Shown one piece after another: positions 26,591 through 35,573 of a stretch of 64,000 nt of DNA. Source of the DNA: DASUAS01 sp963756895 (GTDB lineage Bacteria > Actinomycetota > Acidimicrobiia > IMCC26256 > DASPTH01). The DNA lies in contig CAVWPI010000011.1 in assembly GCA_963756895.1 (NCBI GenBank), forward strand, positions 310,001-374,000. Reading direction: 5' to 3'. The notes beneath the pieces were generated by a model. It was not told where the DNA came from. It did not search any database and saw only the letters and a program-made list of their open reading frames with translations. The translations under genes and the position numbers were made by a program. How positions within the stretch are numbered: position 1 is the first letter of the stretch; each line of letters starts with the position of its first letter.

Positions 26591-27444
26591 AATTCGACGC
26601 GCCGGTCCACGTCGTACGGAGGTTGGTCGCCGGCGCGCTCGCCGAGGACCTCGGTCCGCTCGGCGACCTCACCGCTGCCCTCGTCCCGGCCGACGCCCGC
26701 GCCGCCGTCGACGTCGTCGCGCGCGCTGACGGCGTGCTCGCGGGCACCGCGTGCGCCACGGAGGTGTTCGCGCAGGTCGATCCCGCGGTGCGGGTGCAGT
26801 GGTTGCTCGACGACGGCGACGCCGTCGCCGCGGGCACGAAGGTCGGCGAGGTGTCGGGCCCGCTCCCGTCGGTGCTCACCGGCGAGCGCAGCGCACTCAA
26901 CTTCCTCTGCCACCTCTCGGGCGTGGCCTCGCTCACCCGTCGCTTCGTCGAGGCGGCCGGCCCCACGGCGCGCATCTGGGACACCCGCAAGACCCTGCCC
27001 GGACTGCGAGCGGTGGAGAAGGCGGCGGTGCGTGCCGGCGGCGGCGTGAACCACCGCGGTTCGCTGTCCGAGTTCATCCTCGTGAAGGACAACCACCTCG
27101 CCGGGCTCGGCATCACCGAGGCCGTCCGTCGCGCGCACGCCCGCTGGCCCGGTCGGACGGTCGAGGTCGAGTGCGACCGCGCCGAGCAGGTGCAAGAGGC
27201 GATCGCCGCCGGCGCTTCGATGGTGCTGCTCGACAACATGACGCCCGACGCGGTGCGCGCCTGCGTGTCGTTGGCGCGATCCACTGCACCCGCCGGCTTC
27301 CTGGTGGAGGTCTCGGGCGGCGTGACCCTCGACACCGTGCGCACCTATGCCGACGCGGGCGCCGACCTGATCTCCACCAGCGTCATCACGCAGTCGGCAC
27401 CCGCGCTCGACCTCGCGTTCGATCTGAGGACGGAGGAGCACTGA
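26584..27444 (+). CDS. nadC: Nicotinate-nucleotide pyrophosphorylase (carboxylating)
   Basis: NadC converts quinolinate and PRPP to nicotinate mononucleotide. Present are EDLGPLGDLTAALV, NFLCHLSGVASLTRRFVEA, DTRKTLPGLRAVEKAAVRAGGG with the conserved Lys/Arg, NHRGSLSEFILVKDNH and VEVECDRAEQVQEA. It is 286 residues and complete. The ATG at 26584 is used; an upstream ATG at 26567 leads only to a 6-codon reading. Confidence 0.95.
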   Translation: MSEFDAPVHVVRRLVAGALAEDLGPLGDLTAALVPADARAAVDVVARADGVLAGTACATEVFAQVDPAVRVQWLLDDGDAVAAGTKVGEVSGPLPSVLTGERSALNFLCHLSGVASLTRRFVEAAGPTARIWDTRKTLPGLRAVEKAAVRAGGGVNHRGSLSEFILVKDNHLAGLGITEAVRRAHARWPGRTVEVECDRAEQVQEAIAAGASMVLLDNMTPDAVRACVSLARSTAPAGFLVEVSGGVTLDTVRTYADAGADLISTSVITQSAPALDLAFDLRTEEH

Positions 27445-27445
27445 C

Positions 27446-28209
27446 ATGCTGTTTGCGATCGACTGCGGCAACACCCAGACCGTCATCGGCCTGTTCAACG
27501 ACCACGAGCTCGTCGACCACTGGCGCATCGCCACCGCGGCCGACCGCACCTCCGACGAGCTCGCCCTGATGTTCCAGCAGTTCCTCGGCTTCCACGGGTT
27601 CGCGTTCGACGCGCAGGTGTCGGGCGTGGCCATCGCGTCGGGCGTCCACGCGTCACCGCCGCACTCCGCGCGATGACCGAGCGCTACTTCGGCTACGAGG
27701 CGATGGTGGTGGAGCCGGGCGTGCGCACCGGGATGCCGATCCTGTACGACGAGCCGAAGAACGTCGGCGCCGACCGCATCGCCAACGCGGTGGGCGCGTA
27801 CGACCTCTTCGGGGGCCCGACGATCGTCGTCGACTTCGGCACCGCCAACACGGTCGACGCGGTGAGCGCGAAGGGCGAGTACCTCGGCGGCGCGATCTTC
27901 CCGGGCATCGAGATCTCGATGGACGCCCTGTTCGAGCGTGCGGCCGCGCTGCGCAGCGTCGAGCTGGTCGCGCCGAAGAACGTCATCGGCAAGTCGACGA
28001 TCGAGGCGATCCAGTCGGGCGCGGTCTACGGCTACAGCGGCCAGGTCGACGCCATCGTGCACCGCTTCGAGTCGGAGCTCGGGCCGTCGACGGTCGTCGC
28101 CACCGGTGGTCTCGCCGAGCTGATCATGCCGCACTCCGACACCATCCAGCACTTCGAACCCTGGCTCACCCTCCAGGGCCTGCGCATCATCTACGAACGC
28201 AATTCGTGA
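27446..28209 (+). CDS. coaX: Type III pantothenate kinase (frameshifted)
   Basis: CoaX phosphorylates pantothenate for CoA synthesis. The N-terminal phosphate motif is FAIDCGNTQTVIGLF, and later blocks are GADRIANAVGAY, IVVDFGTANTVDAV (second ATPase motif) and GGAIFPGIEISMDAL. One base is missing at ~27650, where GTCCACGCGTC would need an extra C to read VPRVTAALR before MTERYFGYEA. It directly follows nadC with no gap, linking NAD and CoA synthesis as in many actinobacteria. Confidence 0.92.
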
Positions 28210-28228
28210 CGAGAGGGAGCGAACCACC

Positions 28229-28711
28229 ATGCCCGACACCGTGTACCTCACCGACCGGATCGAGGTGACGCGCCCGATCCCGGCGCCACCGTCGGCGATC
28301 TTCGACATCGTGCGCAGCCCGGCCGGTCACGTGGCGATCGACGCGTCAGGGATGCTGCAGGACTTCACCGGCGTGCCCGCCGAGAAGGTCGGCGACACCT
28401 TCGTGATCCACATGGACCGCGAGTCGCTCAACGACTTCCCGCTGGGCAAGTACGACGCGAAGGTGCACATCATCACGTTCGAGCGCGACCAGGAGATCGC
28501 CTGGAACCTCGGGCCCGACGTCCCGGTCGCGCACTTCTACGGGTACCGCCTCGAGCCCGGTGACGACGGCGTCACGAACGTGACCGCCTACTACGACTGG
28601 ACGCTGGTGGGCGACGACATCAAGGATCGCTTCCCGATCGTGCCGGAGTCGGCGTTGCGCGCCACGCTCGGGATCCTCGAACGGACCGTGCGCACGGGGC
28701 TCCATGCCTGA
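28229..28711 (+). CDS. SRPBCC (START-like) family protein
   Basis: A 160-residue protein of the polyketide cyclase/dehydrase and lipid-transport superfamily. It has the initial strand and helix IEVTRPIPAPPSAIFDIVRSP, a central beta-sheet with AWNLGPDVPVAHFYGYRLEP and a long C-terminal helix ALRATLGILERTV. These proteins bind hydrophobic ligands; the ligand is unknown. ATG 28229 is preceded by GAGAGGGAGCG, and the gene overlaps the next by eight bases. Confidence 0.82.
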   Translation: MPDTVYLTDRIEVTRPIPAPPSAIFDIVRSPAGHVAIDASGMLQDFTGVPAEKVGDTFVIHMDRESLNDFPLGKYDAKVHIITFERDQEIAWNLGPDVPVAHFYGYRLEPGDDGVTNVTAYYDWTLVGDDIKDRFPIVPESALRATLGILERTVRTGLHA

Positions 28712-29031
28712 TCAGGTCAACGTGTCGTTTCTGTTGGCGGGCGAGCCGCCGACCAACATCGCCGCGTGGCGGGCGTCGCCGCCGCCCTTCCTCGCCGACT
28801 ACAAGCGCGTCGACGAGTCGTACGAGTCGCTGGTGTACGAGGCGAACGTCACGACCACGTTCACGAAGGTGGCGACGTTCGGGATGGGCAAGACCCTCTA
28901 CCGGATGACGTTCACGTTCCGGTCCGACCCGGCCGACCCGGCACTGACCCGCGTGACCGCGCTCGGCCAGGCGCCCGAGCGACACGGTCTTCGCGATGGG
29001 CGCGTGGGCCGATGCCAACGCGCCGTCCTGA
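28704..29031 (+). CDS. Small uncharacterised protein (frameshifted near the end)
   Basis: About 108 residues, beginning MPDQVNVSFLLAGEPPTNI, with alternating strands (YESLVYEANVTTTFTKV, LYRMTFTFRSD). The frame is lost at ~28977 after LGQAPE; one step away, the reading SDTVFAMGAWADANAPS ends in TGA at 29029-29031. Its strand pattern resembles the preceding SRPBCC protein or the beta-rich proteins that follow. I recognise no family. Translational coupling with the SRPBCC gene suggests a shared role. Confidence 0.55.
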
Positions 29032-29067
29032 GCGGACGCCGGTCTCGACGCTGGTCTCGACGCTGGT

Positions 29068-29697
29068 CTAGAGATCGGCGAGGATCTCCGCCTTCTTGGT
29101 CTCGAACTCCTCGTCGCTGACGAGGCCGGCTTCCTTGAGCTGGCTCAGCTTCTTGAGCCGCTCGGCCGGGTCGTTCGCGGCCACCTTCGCGGCTGCTTGC
29201 GCGTCGGCCTCGGCCTTGTCGGCGAGGTAGGCGCGTCCCGCGGCGTCGGCGGTGCCCGCGTAGGTGTTCTGGATGCCCTGCATCGCGACGGCCATGTCGC
29301 CACCCGACGCCGCGATCGAACCCTTCAGCGCGTCCCATTGCACCGCGACCGCCATGGGGTCGTCGGCCATGACCTTGACCGGGACCTCCATGCCCATCGA
29401 CAGCGGCGCCTTCATCCGGGCCGACGGGAACGTGTAGTCGACGGTGTACGGGTCGCCGCCCTCGGGCGGGAACACGTCGAGCTGGATGCCCATCGAGAAC
29501 GTGTCGACCTGCATCGGGAAGCCCTTCACCAGCGCACGCGTCGGCACGCCGTGCTTGAGGATGTCGCCCTGGCCCTGGTCGTCGGTGAGCTTGGCGATGT
29601 CCTTGAAGGAGCTGCGCATCGACGGCATGCCGCCGTGGTAGTCGCCGAGCTCCTTCGCGCCCTTGATGGCGTTGAAGCCGTCCTTGAAGACGCCCAT
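29068..29697 (-). CDS. Uncharacterised protein with C-terminal SHOCT domain
   Basis: A 209-residue soluble protein. The beta-rich N-terminal two thirds contain GIQLDVFPPEGGDPYTVDYTF and an Ala-rich helix (GRAYLADKAEADAQAAAK). The last 30 residues are a SHOCT oligomerisation motif, LKKLSQLKEAGLVSDEEFE. It lies 16 nt downstream of a related-looking minus-strand gene, and both begin with short amphipathic segments (MGVFKDGFNAIKG, MGLFDKAKQAKQ). No function is known. Confidence 0.72.
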   Translation of the reverse strand: MGVFKDGFNAIKGAKELGDYHGGMPSMRSSFKDIAKLTDDQGQGDILKHGVPTRALVKGFPMQVDTFSMGIQLDVFPPEGGDPYTVDYTFPSARMKAPLSMGMEVPVKVMADDPMAVAVQWDALKGSIAASGGDMAVAMQGIQNTYAGTADAAGRAYLADKAEADAQAAAKVAANDPAERLKKLSQLKEAGLVSDEEFETKKAEILADL

Positions 29698-29713
29698 CTC
29701 GATCCCTCCGCTC

Positions 29714-30143
29714 CTACCAGCTCTGCAGCACGGCCGACGTCGGCATGTCGGGGTCGTACTTCACCGTGCACTGCTTGCCCTCGCCGAGGCCCTCGAGCTG
29801 GAACGGCAGCAGGCTCTGCTCGATGGTGGTCTCGATCGGGTCGGCGCCCTCGGGACGGTAGGTCACCGCGATGGCGTGCATCGTGGCGCCGCTGACGTCG
29901 GGGGTGCCGGTGGCGGTGATCGTGTGGATCACGCCGGGCGCCTCGAGCCCGGACTGCGCGAGCTTGTTGACCTTGGCCGAGTAGGCCGCGAGCGCGGCCA
30001 TGTCCTGGCCACCCATGCCCGGCATGTCGGCGCCACCAGGGCCAGCCGTGAAGCCGCCCGGCCTGCTGCTGCATCGCGCCGGCCTGCGCCATCGCGTCGG
30101 CCGCGCTCTGCTTGGCCTGCTTGGCCTTGTCGAAGAGTCCCAT
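29714..30143 (-). CDS. Uncharacterised protein, partner of the SHOCT-domain gene (frameshifted)
   Basis: It starts at ATG 30143 with MGLFDKAKQAKQSAADAM, then a Gln/Ala-rich helix. After a frame loss at ~30058 it continues through AGPGGADMPGMGGQDM into a beta-rich domain (GVIHTITATGTPDVSG, then MHAIAVTYRPEGADPIET). That domain resembles part of the neighbouring SHOCT protein, so the two may be diverged paralogues acting together. The total is about 143 residues. No recognised family. Confidence 0.6.
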
Positions 30144-30255
30144 GGATCCTGCCTCCCGAGGTCGGGTGAGTCACCGAGCTCGTGACTCGATGCCGCGACG
30201 CTACGTCCGGTGCGCGCGTCGTTCAATCAACGGCAGCGCGGGGGTGACCCTTGAC

Positions 30256-31299
30256 TCAACTCTCGCGGTGCACGAGGCCGTCGACGAGACGCCCGAGCGT
30301 GCGGCACACGTCGGGATCGAGGCCGTCGGCGCCCTCGAGCGCATCGCGCGCCTTCACTGCGTGGTCGCGGGCGACGCCGAGCGCCAGCTCGACCGCGGTC
30401 GAGCCGGTCGACAACGGGCCGAGCGCGAGCGCGCGGGCGGCGTCGAGCTGCTCGGGAGCGAGCGGACCGCCGAGCAGGTCGCGCAGCTCCGTCGACTCGC
30501 GCAGCACGTAGATCACGGGCAGCGTGTAGATGCCTTCGAGCAGGTCCTGACCCGCGTGCTTGCCGAGCGCGTCGTCGGTCGACGAGAGGTCGAGCACGTC
30601 GTCGACGATCTGGAAGCACATGCCGAGGTGACGGCCGAAGCGGGTGAGCGCGTCGAGCGTGGCGTCGCCGACGCCCGACACCATCCCGCCGATGCGGCAC
30701 GACGTCGCGAACAGCGCCGCGGTCTTGCCCTCGATCGCGGAGGAGTAGTCCTCTTCGGAGCGGTCGACGTCGAAGAGGTGCTGCAGCTCGAGCACCTGTC
30801 CCCGGCACAGCTCACCGATGGTGGCGGCGAGCAACGACGCGACGTCGGCACCGAGCGATGCTGCGAGTGACGACGCCCGGGCGAGGAGGAAGTCGCCGGC
30901 GAGGATCGCGACGATGTTGCTCCAGCGGGCGTTCACGCTCGGCACGCCGCGGCGGGTCTCGGCCTCGTCGATCACGTCGTCGTGGTAGAGCGAGCCGAGG
31001 TGCACGAGCTCGCACGCCACCGAGCCGGTGAGCGCGTCGTCGGTGGAAGGGTGCGCGGCGCCGCCGTGCGCGCCGTTGTCGGTGCACGCGTACGCGGACA
31101 CGAGCGTGAGGGTGGGGCGGAGGCGCTTGCCGCCTGCACCGATCAGGTGGGTCGCCACCTCGGCGAGGAACGGATCGGGCGTTTGGACCGATTCCCGCAG
31201 CGCGGCGTCGACCCGGAGGAGGTCGTCGGGCAGGGCAGGCAGGTCGCGGGCCAATTCCGCAGGCCCGGGCGGCCGTAGCGGTTCTCCCGGCCCCGTCAT
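30256..31299 (-). CDS. Polyprenyl diphosphate synthase
   Basis: A trans-isoprenyl diphosphate synthase of 347 residues. It has GGKRLRPTLTLVSAYA, the first Asp-rich motif in LGSLYHDDVIDEA, the basic/linker region ETRRGVPSVNARW and the second Asp-rich motif FQIVDDVLDLSS. It probably makes the long-chain diphosphate for menaquinone; chain length cannot be read. The ATG at 31299 is chosen because it places the family-typical sequence near the N-terminus, although the frame is open to 31443. Divergent from clpC. Confidence 0.88.
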   Translation of the reverse strand: MTGPGEPLRPPGPAELARDLPALPDDLLRVDAALRESVQTPDPFLAEVATHLIGAGGKRLRPTLTLVSAYACTDNGAHGGAAHPSTDDALTGSVACELVHLGSLYHDDVIDEAETRRGVPSVNARWSNIVAILAGDFLLARASSLAASLGADVASLLAATIGELCRGQVLELQHLFDVDRSEEDYSSAIEGKTAALFATSCRIGGMVSGVGDATLDALTRFGRHLGMCFQIVDDVLDLSSTDDALGKHAGQDLLEGIYTLPVIYVLRESTELRDLLGGPLAPEQLDAARALALGPLSTGSTAVELALGVARDHAVKARDALEGADGLDPDVCRTLGRLVDGLVHRES

Positions 31300-31395
31300 G
31301 CGCCCACGGTAGGCAGCGACGGGAACAATCTCCAAGCTGGCGGCGGTTGCACCCTCACGGCCCGCACTCTCCGTGCCGATGACCCTCCGTGTGGC

Positions 31396-31413
31396 GTGAT
31401 CACTCGTGATCAC
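31396..31413. promoter_or_regulatory. Tandem GTGATCAC palindromes in the clpC upstream region
   Basis: Two copies of the perfect 8-bp palindrome GTGATCAC (31396-31403 and 31406-31413) are separated by TC. They lie 133-150 nt before the clpC start and about 100 nt upstream of the divergent prenyl synthase start. The spacing of centres (10 bp, one helical turn) is what a dimeric regulator pair would use. The site is not a CIRCE element and I do not recognise it as a known ClgR or HspR box. The rest of 31300-31545 shows no gene. Confidence 0.45.
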
Positions 31414-31545
31414 TGGTTGTGCCACTGGCGTCGGAGGTGTCACGGATCCGCGAGAGGGCCCCGAGCGGCGCCGATTACACTGAAAACACGTTCATCCGAC
31501 CGAGGAACGAACGTAGAGAGACACAGAGAGAGGCGGATCCCCACC

Positions 31546-34035
31546 GTGTTCGAACGCTTCACCGATCGAGCCCGCCGCGTCGTGGTGCTGGCGCAGGAAG
31601 AGGCGCGCCTGCTCAACCACAACTACATCGGGACCGAGCACATCCTGCTCGGCCTGATCCACGAAGGCGAAGGCGTCGCCGCCAAAGCGCTCGAGTCGCT
31701 CGGCATCTCGCTGGAAGCCGTGCGCGCACAGGTCGAGGAGATCATCGGCCACGGAGGCACCGCGCCGTCGGGCCACATCCCCTTCACCCCCCGCGCCAAG
31801 AAGGTCCTCGAGCTCTCGCTGCGTGAGGCGCTGCAGCTCGGACACAACTACATCGGCACCGAGCACATCCTCCTCGGTCTCATCCGCGAAGGCGAGGGCG
31901 TCGCCGCGCAGGTGCTCGTGAAGCTGGGCGCCGATCTGTCGCGCGTCCGCCAGCAGGTCATCCAGCTCCTGTCCGGCTACGCCGGCGCCAAGGAAGGTGC
32001 GCCCCAGGGCGGCGGCACCGCCACCGAGACCGCGCAGGGCGGCTCGCTCGTGCTCGACCAGTTCGGACGCAACCTCACCCAGCTCGCGCGCGACAAGAAG
32101 CTCGATCCCGTGATCGGGCGCGAGAAGGAGATCGAGCGCGTCATGCAGGTGCTGTCGCGCCGCACCAAGAACAACCCGGTGCTCATCGGCGAGCCTGGCG
32201 TCGGCAAGACCGCCATCGTCGAAGGACTGGCCACCGACATCGTCGGCGGCGAGGTGCCCGAGACGCTCCAGGGCAAGCAGCTCTACACGCTCGACCTCGG
32301 CGCGCTGGTCGCGGGCTCCCGCTACCGCGGCGACTTCGAGGAGCGCCTCAAGAAGGTGCTGAAGGAGATCCGCACGCGCGGCGACATCATCCTGTTCATC
32401 GACGAGCTGCACACGCTCGTCGGTGCCGGTGCCGCCGAAGGCGCGATCGACGCCGCCAGCATCCTGAAGCCGATGCTCGCCCGGGGTGAGCTGCAGACCA
32501 TCGGTGCCACCACGCTCGACGAGTACCGCAAGCACCTCGAGAAGGACGCCGCGCTCGAGCGCCGGTTCCAGCCCATCAAGGTGGAGGAGCCGACGGTCGC
32601 GCACACCATCGAGATCCTCAAGGGGCTGCGCGACCGCTACGAGCAGCACCACCGCGTCACCATCACCGACCAGGCGCTGGTCGCGGCGGCGAACCTCGCC
32701 GACCGCTACATCTCCGACCGCCACCTCCCCGACAAGGCGATCGACCTCATCGACGAAGCCGGCTCACGCCTGCGCATCCGTCGCATGCAGGCACCGCCCG
32801 ACTACCGCGAGCTCGAAGACCAGATCGCGACCACGCGCAAGGAGAAGGAAGCGGCCATCGAGGCGCAGCAGTTCGAGCGCGCCGCGAAGCTGCGCGACGA
32901 CGAGAAGGCACTCCTCGAACAGCGTGAGGCCAAGGAGACCGAGTGGCGCGCCGAAGGCGTCGACCTGTTCAACGAGGTCACCGAGGAGTCGATCGCCGAG
33001 GTGCTCGCGCTGTGGACCGGCATCCCGGTCTACAAGCTCACCGAGGAAGAGACCGCCAAGCTGCTCCGCATGGAGGACGAGCTGCACAAGCGGATCGTCG
33101 GCCAGGAGCCCGCGATCAAGGCGGTGTCGCAGTCGATCCGGCGCACCCGGGCCGGCCTCAAGGACCCGAAGCGCCCGTCGGGCTCGTTCATCTTCCTCGG
33201 CCCCTCGGGTGTCGGGAAGACCGAGACCGCCAAGACGCTCGCGGAGTTCCTCTTCGGTGACGAGACCGCGCTCATCCAGCTCGACATGTCGGAGTACATG
33301 GAGAAGCACACGGTGTCGCGGCTCGTGGGCTCGCCTCCCGGCTACGTCGGGTACGACGAAGGCGGCCAGCTCACCGAGGCCGTGCGCCGCAAGCCGTTCT
33401 CCGTCGTGCTCTTCGACGAGATCGAGAAGGCGCACCCCGACGTGTTCAACACGCTCCTCCAGATCCTGGAGGACGGTCGTCTCACCGACGCCCAGGGGCG
33501 CACGGTCGACTTCAAGAACACCGTGATCATCATGACCTCCAACCTCGGCACCGCCGACCTCCGCAAGGCTGCGGTCGGGTTCGGCAAGACCGACGAGGCG
33601 GTCACCTACGAGAAGATGAAGGAGAAGGTGCACGAGGACCTGAAGCGCAGCTTCCGGCCCGAGTTCCTGAACCGCATCGACGAGATCATCGTCTTCAACG
33701 AGCTGACGAAGGAAGAGGTCACGGAGATCGTCGACCTCCTGATCAAGCGGGTCACCGACCAGCTGGAGAGCCAGGGCCTCGGCCTGGAGCTCACCACCGA
33801 CGCCAAGCTGCTGCTCGCGACGAAGGGCTACGACCCCTCGCTGGGAGCCCGGCCGCTGCGTCGTGCCATCCAGCGCATGATCGAGGACCCGCTCTCGGAG
33901 AAGATCCTGTGGAAGGAATTCCACGCCGGCGAGACGATCGTGGTCGACGCGCTCGACGACGAGATCGTCTTCCGGGCCATCGAGGGCATCGAGCCTCCGC
34001 CGGTGGAACTCGCCGGCTCCGGCTCGGCGGAGTAG
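31546..34035 (+). CDS. clpC: ATP-dependent Clp protease ATP-binding subunit ClpC
   Basis: ClpC unfolds substrates for ClpP. Two N-terminal repeats (HNYIGTEHILLGLIHEGEG and a near copy) precede the first AAA+ module with GEPGVGKTAIVE. An internal UVR-like coiled segment (FERAAKLRDDEKAL) follows, then the second AAA+ module with GPSGVGKTETAKTLAE and LFDEIEKAH. A P-loop-type ClpP-binding Leu-Gly-Phe region, AAVGFGK, is present. GTG 31546 gives 829 residues, typical for actinobacteria. The sequence is unbroken. Confidence 0.96.
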   Translation: MFERFTDRARRVVVLAQEEARLLNHNYIGTEHILLGLIHEGEGVAAKALESLGISLEAVRAQVEEIIGHGGTAPSGHIPFTPRAKKVLELSLREALQLGHNYIGTEHILLGLIREGEGVAAQVLVKLGADLSRVRQQVIQLLSGYAGAKEGAPQGGGTATETAQGGSLVLDQFGRNLTQLARDKKLDPVIGREKEIERVMQVLSRRTKNNPVLIGEPGVGKTAIVEGLATDIVGGEVPETLQGKQLYTLDLGALVAGSRYRGDFEERLKKVLKEIRTRGDIILFIDELHTLVGAGAAEGAIDAASILKPMLARGELQTIGATTLDEYRKHLEKDAALERRFQPIKVEEPTVAHTIEILKGLRDRYEQHHRVTITDQALVAAANLADRYISDRHLPDKAIDLIDEAGSRLRIRRMQAPPDYRELEDQIATTRKEKEAAIEAQQFERAAKLRDDEKALLEQREAKETEWRAEGVDLFNEVTEESIAEVLALWTGIPVYKLTEEETAKLLRMEDELHKRIVGQEPAIKAVSQSIRRTRAGLKDPKRPSGSFIFLGPSGVGKTETAKTLAEFLFGDETALIQLDMSEYMEKHTVSRLVGSPPGYVGYDEGGQLTEAVRRKPFSVVLFDEIEKAHPDVFNTLLQILEDGRLTDAQGRTVDFKNTVIIMTSNLGTADLRKAAVGFGKTDEAVTYEKMKEKVHEDLKRSFRPEFLNRIDEIIVFNELTKEEVTEIVDLLIKRVTDQLESQGLGLELTTDAKLLLATKGYDPSLGARPLRRAIQRMIEDPLSEKILWKEFHAGETIVVDALDDEIVFRAIEGIEPPPVELAGSGSAE

Positions 34036-34107
34036 GGCTCGATCACCCCGATCTCCACGGCCACGCACCGCTCGAGGACCAGCCGGATCCGGCTGGTCCT
34101 CGTCGCG

Positions 34108-34926
34108 TTGGCCGTCATGCTGCTCGCCGCCGCGTGCAAGGTCGACACCACCGTGACCGTGACCGTGCACGACGACGGCAGCGGCGTCGTCGGCGTCACC
34201 GCGGTGCTCGACCCCGACGCGGTGAAGGCCGCGGAGTCGGGCGGCGGGAAGCTCGAGGACCGGGTGCGGCTCGGCGACCTGACCCAGGCGGGATGGACGG
34301 TGCAGCCGTGGGCGCGCGCCGCCGACGGTTCGGCGCAGCTCATGTTCTCCAAGCCGTTCGACTCACCGGCGCAGGCGACCGCGATCATCAAGGAGCTCAA
34401 CGGCACCGTCGGCCCGTTGCGCGACGTCACGGTGACGCGCGACGCGGGCTCGTTCTCGACGAGCTACGCCACGAAGGGCACGCTCGACCTGAAGGATCTC
34501 GACACCGGGCTGACCACCGACCCCGACGTGGTGGGTTCGCTGCTCGGGCAGAGCGTCGACGCCGGCGCGGTCGACCAGTCGTTGCTCGCCGACCTGCGCG
34601 ACTCGTTCGGGCTCACCGTGAAGGTCGAGCAGCCCGGCGGCACCACGGTGGTGCAGGGCGTACCGGGTCAGGCGACGCCCGTCGACGTGTCCACGTCGGT
34701 GCTCGACACCACGCGGGTGATCCTGGTGACGATCGCGGTGGCGCTCGTCGTCCTCGCGGTCGCGGTGTTGCTGTGGCCGGGTCGGCGTCGCCGGCGCCGG
34801 GCTACCCGCCGAGGTGACCGCGCTCCACGTGACGGTGCAGCCACGCCGGGAACTGCGCCAGCGAGTCGAGCACCGTCGTCGCGCCCGCGCCGTGCAGCTC
34901 CTCCGCCGGGTGCGGACCCGTCGTGA
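34108..34926 (+). CDS. Membrane-anchored lipoprotein, LppM/DUF3153-like
   Basis: An exported protein with a lipobox LLAAAC, so Cys is lipidated, followed by KVDTTVTVTVHDDGSG. A domain of ~190 residues and one C-terminal transmembrane helix (RVILVTIAVALVVLAVAVLL) come next, then a basic tail. The pattern resembles LppM/DUF3153 lipoproteins. The start is unclear: the signal sequence is open upstream (RIRLVLVALAVM) without ATG or GTG, so TTG 34108 is the first usable codon. The end is also unclear. The frame runs to 34926 across the HAD gene, and a one-base slip near 34790 would stop it at 34817. Confidence 0.65.
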   Translation: MAVMLLAAACKVDTTVTVTVHDDGSGVVGVTAVLDPDAVKAAESGGGKLEDRVRLGDLTQAGWTVQPWARAADGSAQLMFSKPFDSPAQATAIIKELNGTVGPLRDVTVTRDAGSFSTSYATKGTLDLKDLDTGLTTDPDVVGSLLGQSVDAGAVDQSLLADLRDSFGLTVKVEQPGGTTVVQGVPGQATPVDVSTSVLDTTRVILVTIAVALVVLAVAVLLWPGRRRRRRATRRGDRAPRDGAATPGTAPASRAPSSRPRRAAPPPGADPS

Positions 34927-35431
34927 CCGCGACCATGTGCGCGTCGGCGCGCGACGCGGCGCGCACGTCGTTGGGCGTGTCGCCCACGTAGACCGACGCG
35001 CCCTCGTCGAGCAGGGTGTCGCCCTTGGCCTCGGCGTAGCGCCAACCGAACACCGCGTCGACGTCGAGGCCCACCTGCTCCAGGCAGCGGTGTGCGTTGG
35101 GTTCGTACTTCGCCGTCACCACGATGCAGCGGCCGCCGGCGTCACGCACCGCGGCGACCGACTCCTGCGCGCCGGGCAGGAGATGGGTGCCGGGCACGCC
35201 GTGCACCACGTACAGCTCGCGGAAGCGGTCGGACCACGTCGTGGCGAGCCCGGGCTCGAAGCGGTCGCCGAACTCGAGGTCGAGGTTGCGCCGCAACAGG
35301 GCGTCGAGCATCTCGTCGCTGGCGACCGGCGCGCCGGTCTCGGTCTGGAGCTCGACCAACGTGGCCATGATCCCCGGGCGCGAGTCGACCAACGTCATGT
35401 CGAGATCGAACCCCACCACCAGGTCGCGCAC
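34802..35431 (-). CDS. HAD-superfamily phosphatase
   Basis: A 209-residue haloacid-dehalogenase-like phosphatase related to phosphoglycolate phosphatases. Motif I is VGFDLDMTLVDS, motif II is CIVVTAKYEP (Thr), and motif IV is VYVGDTPNDVRAA. The helical cap lies between motifs I and II. The substrate is not known. It is divergent from radA, with a long hairpin lying between them, and tail-to-tail with the lipoprotein. Confidence 0.88.
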   Translation of the reverse strand: MRDLVVGFDLDMTLVDSRPGIMATLVELQTETGAPVASDEMLDALLRRNLDLEFGDRFEPGLATTWSDRFRELYVVHGVPGTHLLPGAQESVAAVRDAGGRCIVVTAKYEPNAHRCLEQVGLDVDAVFGWRYAEAKGDTLLDEGASVYVGDTPNDVRAASRADAHMVAVTTGPHPAEELHGAGATTVLDSLAQFPAWLHRHVERGHLGG

Positions 35432-35459
35432 CGAACGGACGCTACCGGTCCCATCCCGC

Positions 35460-35511
35460 CGAACATCTCAACGTTCGCGTACGTATGTGACGGCGAACCT
35501 TGAGATGTTCG
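35460..35511. repeat. Solitary long hairpin between divergent HAD and radA genes
   Basis: A 52-bp inverted repeat. The outer arms CGAACATCTCAA (35460-35471) and TTGAGATGTTCG (35500-35511) pair perfectly over 12 bp. A C/C mismatch follows, then the inner arms GTTCGC (35473-35478) and GCGAAC (35493-35498), and a 14-nt loop containing ACGTATGT. Its two-tier design matches the cassette hairpins at 106, 1114, 54617 and 55617, but no DUF559 gene is beside it. Because it lies between divergent starts it is unlikely to be a terminator. Confidence 0.88.
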
Positions 35512-35573
35512 AGTGTGGAGGTCCGCGTGAGTGTCACACCCCCGGCGTACGGTCCGGCCATGGGGCAGACGCC

